Shown here in pieces: positions 1 through 5,027 of a stretch of 5,027 nt of DNA. Source of the DNA: an uncultured Cytophagaceae bacterium. GTDB taxonomy: Bacteria > Bacteroidota > Bacteroidia > Cytophagales > Spirosomataceae. The stretch is from positions 1 through 5,027 of the forward strand of contig CAJCBY010000262.1 of NCBI GenBank assembly GCA_903960725.1, read 5' to 3'. The notes under the pieces are model-generated. The model saw only the letters and a list, made by a program, of their open reading frames with translations. It did not search any database and was not told the DNA's origin. Each line of letters begins with the position of its first letter. Within the stretch, counting starts at the first letter, position 1. The position numbers and the translations under genes were made by a program.

Positions 1-1440
1 AAATTTGCCGGTTTTGATACGCGTTCATTCAACGAGGTGATTGCCGTCGTGGGCAAGTCTACTTGGGATGTGATGAATGCGCGCAAGAAAATTAAAGCTG
101 TGTGGGAAGTGGCGCCAGAAAGAAAAGAGATGGGAGTGAATAACCGTGAAACAACGGTTCCCTCTGGCTTAGAAAGTACGACGAAACATTACGCCCAAAT
201 GCTTGAAATGAGCAAAAAGCCGGGTGTCGTCGAGCGAAAAGACGGGGACCCTGAAAAGGCTTTCGCGGAGGCGAAACACGTGATTGAGCGGACTTATACC
301 GCGCCTTTTTTAGCTCATAATATCATGGAACCTACGAACACGTTTGCACATTATGTGGGCGATAAAGTTCGGTTTGTTGCACCTATCCAAATCCCAGATT
401 GGATTATGCCATCGATCGTGGCTCGTTTAGGCATTCCGAAGGAAAATATATCGATTGAATTAGTACGTATGGGCGGCGGTTTTGGTCGTCGTGCGTATGG
501 CCACTATATGATCGAGGCGGCCTTGATTTCCAAGCAAGCGAATGCACCCGTTAAATTAATTTATTCGCGTGAGGATGATGTGAGTGCGGGTATTTACCGT
601 CCGTCCTACCAGTTGACGTACCGCGCAGCGTTTGATGAAAATAAGAAGCTGATTGCTTTTCATGCCAAAGGTGGAGGCGTTCCTGAATCCCCTTTACATG
701 CCAATCGTTTTCCGGCAGGAGCGATTGACAATTACCTAGCGGAGAGTTTTGTGATTCCATCGAACATTACGATTGGCGCTTTCCGTGCCCCTCGTTCGAA
801 CTTTAACGCGGCGGCGGAACAGTCGTTCTTGGATGAGATTTCAGAGTACATGGGCAAGGATCCGATTGCGTTCCGTTTGGAATTATTGCAGCGGGCTAAA
901 GATAACCCGGTAGGCAAAACCAACGATTACGATGCGAGCCGCTATATGGGCGTGTTGGAATTAGTGCGCGAAAAATCGGGCTGGGGAAAACAGGAAAACG
1001 CGGGTAAAAAACGCGGGGTTTCAGCGTATTTCTGCCACAATTCCTATGCGGCACAGGTCATCGATTTACAGGTGAAAGGCGACCAAGTGACGGTTGACCA
1101 AGTAACGACAGCCTTGGATTGCGGTGTAGTTGTGAATCCGGAAGGGGCGAAAAACATGGCCGAGGGTGCGGCGATTGACGGAATTGGCAATGCCTTGTTT
1201 GGACAGTTGACGTTAACAGATGGTAAAACGGATCAAAAGAATTTTGACACTTATCGCATGATTCGTCACAATGAGGCACCGAAGAATATCGATGTGCATT
1301 TTGTGAAAAACGAAATTGATCCGACAGGATTAGGAGAGCCTCCATTCCCTCCGATTTTTGGGGCGATGGCGAATGCATTGTATCAGGCGACGGGGAAGCG
1401 TTTTTACCAACAGCCTTTTCAGCCACATTTAAATGGGTAG
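1..1440 (+). CDS. Molybdopterin-binding subunit of a xanthine dehydrogenase-family oxidoreductase (isoquinoline 1-oxidoreductase beta-like), 5' end missing
   Basis: The reading frame is open from base 1 and ends at TAG 1438-1440, giving 479 visible codons. Members are usually 700-750 residues, so roughly 250 N-terminal residues lie outside the window; the GTG at 37 is internal, not a start. Counting codons from base 1, the visible landmarks are MEPTN (109-113), the glycine-rich GGGFGRR cofactor loop (158-164), the RPSYQ region, the DCGVVVNP segment (373-380) and GLGEPP, whose Glu446 matches the catalytic base of xanthine dehydrogenase-type enzymes. These proteins hydroxylate N-heterocycles or oxidise aldehydes using a molybdenum cofactor, with electrons passed to a small [2Fe-2S] partner, normally encoded next door and therefore probably upstream of the window. 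Many relatives carry a Tat signal and act in the periplasm, but that part is not visible. The family is clear; the substrate cannot be read from sequence. Confidence 0.93.
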   Translation, partial: KFAGFDTRSFNEVIAVVGKSTWDVMNARKKIKAVWEVAPERKEMGVNNRETTVPSGLESTTKHYAQMLEMSKKPGVVERKDGDPEKAFAEAKHVIERTYTAPFLAHNIMEPTNTFAHYVGDKVRFVAPIQIPDWIMPSIVARLGIPKENISIELVRMGGGFGRRAYGHYMIEAALISKQANAPVKLIYSREDDVSAGIYRPSYQLTYRAAFDENKKLIAFHAKGGGVPESPLHANRFPAGAIDNYLAESFVIPSNITIGAFRAPRSNFNAAAEQSFLDEISEYMGKDPIAFRLELLQRAKDNPVGKTNDYDASRYMGVLELVREKSGWGKQENAGKKRGVSAYFCHNSYAAQVIDLQVKGDQVTVDQVTTALDCGVVVNPEGAKNMAEGAAIDGIGNALFGQLTLTDGKTDQKNFDTYRMIRHNEAPKNIDVHFVKNEIDPTGLGEPPFPPIFGAMANALYQATGKRFYQQPFQPHLNG

Positions 1441-1447
1441 ATGATAT

Positions 1448-1909
1448 ATGAAAAATGTCGTTATTATAATTCATTTGGTGATTTCAATTTTAGTATCATT
1501 TCAAACTACCGCTCAAAGTTCAGAAAAACCTTTGCAAGGTAATTGGTCAAAAGGTCCCTCTGAAAGGTTCTTTGGCGATGTTTGGGTAGAATATTTCATT
1601 AACGATTCGGAAAGTGACTTCCTTGCTTCTAGGGTTTTATTTGAACCTAAAGCTCGAAGCAATTGGCATAAACATACTGGCAAACAAATTATTTTTGGAG
1701 TGGATGGAGAAGGATATTTTAAAGAAAAGGGTAAGCCAATGATTCAACTAAAAAAGGGGGATTTAGTAGAAATTCTTCCTGGTGTCATTCATTCTCATGG
1801 TTCTTTAAATATACAATTTATTCAAGGTGTCATGATGAATGGTATTTCAAAAAAAGAATCTACTGTGTGGCTGAATCCTGTTATAGAGGAAGAGTTGTAC
1901 GAAAAATAA
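1448..1909 (+). CDS. Secreted single-domain cupin protein (quercetin dioxygenase-like cupin family)
   Basis: A 153-residue protein. Residues 1-22 form a signal peptide: Lys2, a hydrophobic stretch IIIHLVISILVSF, and a probable cut after TTA, so it is likely exported to the periplasm or beyond. Residues about 60-130 are one cupin beta-barrel. Motif 1 supplies His74 and His76, with Gln80 where the textbook motif has Glu; motif 2 (GDLVEILPGVIHSHG) supplies His115 and perhaps His117, a plausible metal site. Gln at this position is, from memory, usual in the cupin subfamily with WHxHxxGQ, often linked to carboxymuconolactone decarboxylase-like proteins. The reaction is unknown. The gene starts 7 bases after the preceding stop, so co-transcription is likely, yet it is much more AT-rich (19 of 60 G+C at 1681-1740, against 33 of 60 at 781-840 in its neighbour). 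No Shine-Dalgarno sequence precedes the ATG; the signal peptide supports this start. Confidence 0.85.
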   Translation: MKNVVIIIHLVISILVSFQTTAQSSEKPLQGNWSKGPSERFFGDVWVEYFINDSESDFLASRVLFEPKARSNWHKHTGKQIIFGVDGEGYFKEKGKPMIQLKKGDLVEILPGVIHSHGSLNIQFIQGVMMNGISKKESTVWLNPVIEEELYEK

Positions 1910-2105
1910 TGGTTGAACATATTACTTATTAAGAGGAGCAGTAATCAAAAAGAGGTTATAAACTTCTTACAATTAAAAGGGTGATTAATTCTTTTAAAAC
2001 CTAATCAACCAGAATGGACTTATATTTTTTGGAAGTATAGGGGCGGTGCTAAAACCGAAGCAAAACGACCAGATTTGACACAATTTCGATACAATTAGAT
2101 TATCC

Positions 2106-2130
2106 AATATAATACCTATACTATTATATT
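2106..2130. repeat. Perfect 9-bp inverted repeat, AT-only arms
   Basis: The arms AATATAATA (2106-2114) and TATTATATT (2122-2130) are exact reverse complements separated by the 7 bases CCTATAC. The arms contain no G or C, so an RNA hairpin would be weak and no T-run terminator follows. A protein-binding site is possible, but in such AT-rich DNA chance is also possible. Confidence 0.5.
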
Positions 2131-2141
2131 TTGACGTTTTT

Positions 2142-2193
2142 GTCCGTTTTGAGTTCAGTCAGATTTGTTTCATTCCCACCGTCCGGACCGCCA
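2142..2193 (+). other. Possible degraded tRNA-Asp remnant (3' end and scraps of the 5' half)
   Basis: The last 13 bases, GTCCGGACCGCCA (2181-2193), read as the end of a T-stem, a 7-base acceptor strand CCGGACC, discriminator G and CCA, the arrangement at the 3' end of bacterial tRNA-Asp. Upstream, GTCCG (2142-2146) could pair with CGGAC (2184-2188), and AGTTCAGTC (2152-2160) equals the D-arm wording of E. coli tRNA-Asp. TTCATTC (2169-2175) is a poor T-loop lacking the conserved A58, and there is no anticodon arm, so this is not a functional tRNA. A strong terminator begins 8 bases after the CCA, as it would behind a real tRNA gene. Chance similarity remains possible. Confidence 0.35.
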
Positions 2194-2201
2194 ACTAAGA
2201 G

Positions 2202-2236
2202 AAAAGCTTCAAAGAAATTTGAGGCTTTTTTGTTTT
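2202..2236 (+). terminator. Strong intrinsic terminator, + strand
   Basis: A 12-bp stem pairs AAAAGCTTCAAA (2202-2213) with TTTGAGGCTTTT (2218-2229) around a GAAA loop, with one U-G wobble, and runs into T6-G-T4. On the other strand the wobble becomes an A-C mismatch and only a short pyrimidine run follows, so it works mainly on + strand transcripts. It would stop read-through from the cupin gene before it enters the toxin gene antisense, and may originally have belonged to a tRNA. Confidence 0.85.
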
Positions 2237-2239
2237 CCA

Positions 2240-2893
2240 TCAGGTAAGATTGAGTCTAATAACGATCTCGTTAAAATCATCTTTTATAAATTCCCAATAT
2301 TTACCCCTTAAGCAAATAGGGTTTAGGTCGTCATCCGCATATTCAAAATTGGTTAAATTTTTAATCATTGTATTATTGTCATGGGAATACGGATAGCGCT
2401 TTTCATGTAATGTTATCATTTGTGGGATACTGAACCGTGCAAGTAATTCATGTAAATCCCAGAAGTCTTTTTTCCTACCACCTCTTTGAATAACATCCAT
2501 TTTCATCGCAATAATTTCTTCAATTGAAGCCATTCGAATGGTGTCAATTACAATAAAGGGTTGGATAAATGGGTCTGTATAAAAAACATCTAATTTGACG
2601 GAATGTTCTTTGTCTTCTCCTATAAAGTAGGCTTTTCCAAGAGCTGGAGGCATGGTTGAGGTCGCGACATAATTGAATCGCTGTCTCAAAGAATAATCAA
2701 TTTGGTCAAAGTCTATATCTCCATAGTTGATATCACTAAATAGATCGATATCGATTGATTCTCGGTGACCTATTTGTAAACTTAATGCGGTGCCACCTAC
2801 TAAGCGAAAAGTATCAAAAATGGGGGTACTCATAACAATGAAAAGGCTTTTTTTCAACAACTCATTTATCGTGTTGAAGTATAGCGTTTTCAT
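2240..2893 (-). CDS. AbiEii/AbiGii-family nucleotidyltransferase, probable toxin
   Basis: A 217-residue protein of the DNA-polymerase-beta-like nucleotidyltransferase fold. The signature GGTALSLQIGHRESIDIDLF covers residues 33-52, with the Gly-Gly pair and metal-binding Asp48 and Asp50; KLDVF (100-104) gives the third acidic residue, Asp102; and the segment from Lys131 to Leu150, with Arg137, Lys142, Asp143 and Asp146, matches the conserved K..RgxxKDfwDL motif. The family includes AbiEii of the AbiE phage-abortive-infection system and MenT toxins that block tRNA function by adding nucleotides to its 3' end; which target applies here is unknown. All key residues are intact, so it looks active. 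Its ATG lies inside the end of the preceding helix-turn-helix gene, overlapping by 32 bases, which points to translational coupling and one transcript. A short N-terminal helix before GGTAL is normal for the family and supports this start. Confidence 0.88.
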   Translation of the reverse strand: MKTLYFNTINELLKKSLFIVMSTPIFDTFRLVGGTALSLQIGHRESIDIDLFSDINYGDIDFDQIDYSLRQRFNYVATSTMPPALGKAYFIGEDKEHSVKLDVFYTDPFIQPFIVIDTIRMASIEEIIAMKMDVIQRGGRKKDFWDLHELLARFSIPQMITLHEKRYPYSHDNNTMIKNLTNFEYADDDLNPICLRGKYWEFIKDDFNEIVIRLNLT

Positions 2894-3383
2894 CGTTTGG
2901 TTTGGAATAAAGGGTATAGGGTGCTCCTGTTTGTTGTTTTAAGGCCTCAGTGATGATTGCTGCACCATAGAATTGCTTGATTTCATTTTTCTCAAGCTCA
3001 TTTCCTCGTTCAAATATGCGTCGAATAACCGCATTCTTTTGCTTATTCCAATCGATTTGACTGATATCCGTATCCCAAAATACTGATTTTCTGATATTGG
3101 CTATAGTAGGTGTAGCCGGCTTGATTTTTTTCTTCTCTTCCTGAATTTCAAAGTAGGTTTGTAGTAATGCCAAACTACCCTCTTCTAAATCGAGTTGTCG
3201 TTCAATTTTTAGAGCTAAAGCGGTATTTAAATTTCGCTTGCCTTTTGTGATAGCATTTAGTGTTTGTGGGTGCTCCCCGATAGATAGGGCAAAAGGGCGC
3301 TGTGAGAGTGCTCTTTTTTTTAATTCCCGTTCTAAAATAATCCCGGGATGGATGCCTTTAAATTTTGAAATGAAGGAGTTCAT
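2862..3383 (-). CDS. HigA/XRE-type helix-turn-helix protein with extra C-terminal domain, probable antitoxin and autorepressor
   Basis: A 173-residue protein. Residues 11-65 form an XRE-family helix-turn-helix domain of the HigA plasmid-antidote kind: IHPG opening, LSQRPFALSIG for the first helices, and QTLNAITKGKRNL for the recognition helix and turn, followed by LALKIERQL. A charged linker (81-90) leads to a second domain at about 100-148, beginning VFWDTDISQIDW and ending IKQFYG, with IIRRIFERGNE-like wording (here VIRRIFERGNE). This resembles the small FWD...IDW...RIFE.G domain (DUF6922-like, from memory) found in partners of AbiEii nucleotidyltransferases. It probably neutralises the downstream toxin and represses the operon. 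The start at 3383 leaves the usual short leader before HPG; there is no ribosome-binding sequence, and a palindrome lies 8 bases upstream. Direct toxin binding is inferred from the gene pair. Confidence 0.85.
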   Translation of the reverse strand: MNSFISKFKGIHPGIILERELKKRALSQRPFALSIGEHPQTLNAITKGKRNLNTALALKIERQLDLEEGSLALLQTYFEIQEEKKKIKPATPTIANIRKSVFWDTDISQIDWNKQKNAVIRRIFERGNELEKNEIKQFYGAAIITEALKQQTGAPYTLYSKPNDENAILQHDK

Positions 3384-3387
3384 AATT

Positions 3388-3395
3388 CAAATGTA
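3388..3395 (-). promoter_or_regulatory. Possible Bacteroidota -7 promoter element (TACATTTG)
   Basis: Read on the - strand this is TACATTTG, a full match to the Bacteroidota TAnnTTTG box. If used, transcription would begin at or beside the antitoxin ATG (3383), giving an almost leaderless message. A TTTG lies upstream but only 14 bases away, shorter than the usual spacing, so the assignment is tentative. It overlaps the palindrome by four bases. Confidence 0.4.
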
Positions 3396-3411
3396 AACAA
3401 AATTGTTTACA
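3392..3411. promoter_or_regulatory. Perfect palindrome, likely operator of the toxin-antitoxin operon
   Basis: TGTAAACAA (3392-3400) and TTGTTTACA (3403-3411) are exact reverse complements with only AA between them. The site ends 8 bases before the antitoxin start codon and overlaps the candidate -7 box. A two-fold symmetric site of this size in this place is what a dimeric XRE antitoxin normally binds to repress its own operon. The repeat is seen directly; the binding protein is inferred. It lacks a T-run, so it is a poor terminator for the radical SAM gene upstream. Confidence 0.75.
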
Positions 3412-3435
3412 AATGGGTATTTTGGGAATAGTGAT

Positions 3436-5027
3436 TTATACCACCAATAGCCCCATCTCCCTCAACTCCTCCACCGTTTCACCCTCCCAGAAAACGGTAA
3501 AGTCACCTAAACCTGCTTTGGCATATTCCTTTTCAAAGTCTTCAAATATCCACGTTTTGTCTGGTCCCACCGAAATAAGGACTAAGGTATTCAATAACCA
3601 AGAACCTAATTTCTCCGGCACAAGCAATTCCACCTCATCTCGTCCCATACTCAATTGCAGAATGGATTTCCCTCGAGAGGTCTTGCCTACAGTAGGAACT
3701 GGCCCTAGCCAACAAATTTTCGCATTGGGCTTAGGCATTTGTTCTGCCTCGGGTTTTAATATGCGCGCAATGTAGTTTTTAGGTATTAGCGTGCGGGGAA
3801 TTTTGAAATCAAACCAGTCCTGAAGCGGCATGTCTAATCCGATGCCATGCATGTAATTGAATAAGGATTTCTTTAAACCTTCACTAAAACGGGCATGATC
3901 TGTACCTGTCGGATCCGCATGTTCTAAATCATTATTCGCGAAGCGTCCTGGTTCAGGATTCAGTATTTGAATTTTATATGTATCTGGATTTAGGCCTACT
4001 GGACTATGTGCCGTAAGAGCAAATTGATGCCAAAATCCCGAATGCATTACCCCATTCTCTACCAACTGACGAACTACTTCTAGTGAATCCACCGTCTCTT
4101 GTGCGGTTTGGGTAGGAAATCCATACATCAAATAGGCGTGAACTAATATGCCCGCTTGCGTAAAATGATCGGCTACCTGAGCCACTTGGGCCACCGTTAC
4201 ACCCTTATCAATTAAATTCAACAAGCGATCTGAGGCTACTTCCAAACCTCCGGAAACTGCGATACAGCCCGATCGGACGAGTAATTGGCATAAATCTTTG
4301 GTAAAACTCTTCTCAAAACGAATATTCGTCCACCAAACGACGGTCAAATCCCTGCGTATAATTTCTATCGCCACATCGCGCATCAAGGCCGGTGGTGCAG
4401 CTTCATCCACGAAATGAAATCCATTATTCCCTGTTTGCTGAATCATCGCTTCGATGCGATCGACTAGCAGGGGAGCCGTGGTGGCTTCGTAGTCTTTGAT
4501 ATAGGATAAAGAGATGTCGCAAAATGTGCACTTGCCCCAGTAACAACCGTGTGCCAGGGTCAATTTATTCCAGCGTCCATCGCTCCACAAGCGGTGCATC
4601 GGATTCGCGATTTCTATGACCGATAAGTAGTATTCCAAAGGCAAATCGGTGTAATCCGGAATCCCCACATCTTTCTGCTTCACGTCAGGATCTTTTGACC
4701 CATTTAGGTAAGTCACTACGCCATCGATGCAACAAAAAGTGCGTTTCAGATCTTTTAATTCGCGTGAACCTTTTAGATGATCCAATAGATTCATCAAAGG
4801 TGTTTCCCCGTCATCTAGCGTGATAAAGTCGACAAAATCAAAAACTCGAGGCTCCTGTAAAGAGCGTAATTCCGTATTCGCATACCCTCCACCAAAGGCG
4901 ACTTTGATAGCTGGATGGTGTTTTTTAATCCACTGCCCACAACGTAAAGCACTATACAAGTTACCTGGGAATGGCGCAGTAATGGCAACTAACTCGGGTT
5001 TTTCGGTTTCTATTTTGGCCTTTAATA
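3436..5027 (-). CDS. B12-binding-type radical SAM protein of unknown function, 5' end missing
   Basis: The frame runs unbroken from the right edge (first full codon 5025-5023) to TAA at 3438-3436, giving 529 visible residues. A TTG at 4959 would be a possible start, but the 22 codons before it (PELVAITAPFPGN and flanks) continue the domain, so the gene begins outside. Residues to about 85 are the later part of a cobalamin-binding-type Rossmann domain (VAFGGGY at 42-48, DFITLDDGE further on). The radical SAM barrel follows from about 155: Cys161, Cys166 and Cys169 form CYWGKCTFC, spaced CX4CX2C rather than CX3CX2C; then FVDEAAPP (205-212), GGLE (259-262) and YLMYGFPTQT (298-307). Such enzymes cleave S-adenosylmethionine at a [4Fe-4S] cluster; the substrate is unknown, and whether B12 is bound cannot be judged without the missing N-terminus. 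About 170 C-terminal residues match no domain I know. The 52-base gap to the antitoxin allows read-through. Confidence 0.9.
   Translation of the reverse strand, partial: LKAKIETEKPELVAITAPFPGNLYSALRCGQWIKKHHPAIKVAFGGGYANTELRSLQEPRVFDFVDFITLDDGETPLMNLLDHLKGSRELKDLKRTFCCIDGVVTYLNGSKDPDVKQKDVGIPDYTDLPLEYYLSVIEIANPMHRLWSDGRWNKLTLAHGCYWGKCTFCDISLSYIKDYEATTAPLLVDRIEAMIQQTGNNGFHFVDEAAPPALMRDVAIEIIRRDLTVVWWTNIRFEKSFTKDLCQLLVRSGCIAVSGGLEVASDRLLNLIDKGVTVAQVAQVADHFTQAGILVHAYLMYGFPTQTAQETVDSLEVVRQLVENGVMHSGFWHQFALTAHSPVGLNPDTYKIQILNPEPGRFANNDLEHADPTGTDHARFSEGLKKSLFNYMHGIGLDMPLQDWFDFKIPRTLIPKNYIARILKPEAEQMPKPNAKICWLGPVPTVGKTSRGKSILQLSMGRDEVELLVPEKLGSWLLNTLVLISVGPDKTWIFEDFEKEYAKAGLGDFTVFWEGETVEELREMGLLVV

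Larger units (their letters stand above)
1910..2239. other. Gene-free gap between the converging gene blocks
   Basis: No convincing gene lies here. The first part (1910-2040) is AT-rich and contains only weak hairpins: 1950-1957 with 1961-1968 (8 bp, one wobble pair) and 1973-1979 with 1991-1997 (7 bp). A 37-codon open stretch at 1985-2098 lacks ATG, GTG or TTG at its beginning and matches nothing I recognise. TTGACA at 2075-2080 with GATTAT at 2098-2103, 17 bases apart, resembles a sigma-70 promoter but has no gene to serve. The right part holds the inverted repeat, tRNA-like stretch and terminator listed separately. The gap could be decayed or rearranged DNA. Confidence 0.6.

Noticed and set aside
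1058..1474. 138-codon open frame on the - strand
   Set aside because: It lies opposite the conserved C-terminal half of the molybdoenzyme gene; the peptide is low-complexity and matches no family I know.
1950..1968. Hairpin after the cupin gene as a terminator
   Set aside because: The 8-bp stem is AT-rich, has only a 3-base loop and no T-run on the + strand. The hairpin at 2202-2236 is far stronger.
1985..2098. 37-codon open stretch in the gap, + strand, ending in TAG
   Set aside because: It lacks an ATG, GTG or TTG near its beginning, has no ribosome-binding sequence, and the peptide is not recognisable. It could be a gene fragment, but there is no support.
3392..3411. Palindrome as a terminator for the radical SAM gene
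   Set aside because: The stem is nearly all A and T and no T-tract follows on the - strand; its position next to the antitoxin start suits an operator better.
3413..3775. 120-codon open frame on the + strand
   Set aside because: It is antisense to the 3' part of the radical SAM gene, rich in Ser and Pro, and lacks domain features.
1..5027. CRISPR array, insertion sequence or integrase gene
   Set aside because: No regularly spaced repeats, transposase or recombinase motifs, or terminal inverted repeats were seen on either strand.

Overview
The window looks like chromosomal DNA of a member of the Bacteroidota. This is an inference from three things: moderate, uneven base composition, start codons without Shine-Dalgarno sequences, and a TAnnTTTG-type promoter element. 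The species cannot be named. Two converging gene blocks meet at a gene-free gap of about 330 bases.

Left block, + strand (1-1909). The window opens inside the large molybdenum-cofactor subunit of a xanthine-dehydrogenase-family enzyme, closest in its motifs to isoquinoline 1-oxidoreductase beta subunits. Its first ~250 residues lie outside. Seven bases after its stop begins a small, AT-rich gene for a secreted single-domain cupin.

Gap (1910-2239). It holds AT-rich DNA with a perfect 9-bp inverted repeat, then a stretch whose last 13 bases look like the 3' end of a tRNA-Asp, then a strong + strand intrinsic terminator. The tRNA-like stretch may be the scar of an integration or deletion at a tRNA gene.

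Right block, - strand (5027-2240). A radical SAM protein with the end of a B12-binding-type domain, cut by the right edge, is followed after 52 bases by a two-gene toxin-antitoxin-like cassette. The first gene encodes a HigA/XRE-type helix-turn-helix protein with an extra C-terminal domain. The second, overlapping it by 32 bases, encodes an AbiEii-family nucleotidyltransferase. A perfect 20-base palindrome just upstream of the first gene, overlapping a possible promoter element, is a good candidate operator for autorepression.

The most noteworthy system is this XRE plus AbiEii cassette. Classical AbiE modules pair the nucleotidyltransferase with an AbiEi winged-helix antitoxin, and here the partner is of another family. 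The cassette sits next to the tRNA-like remnant and terminator, which suits a mobile defence or stability module, but no integrase or transposase is visible.
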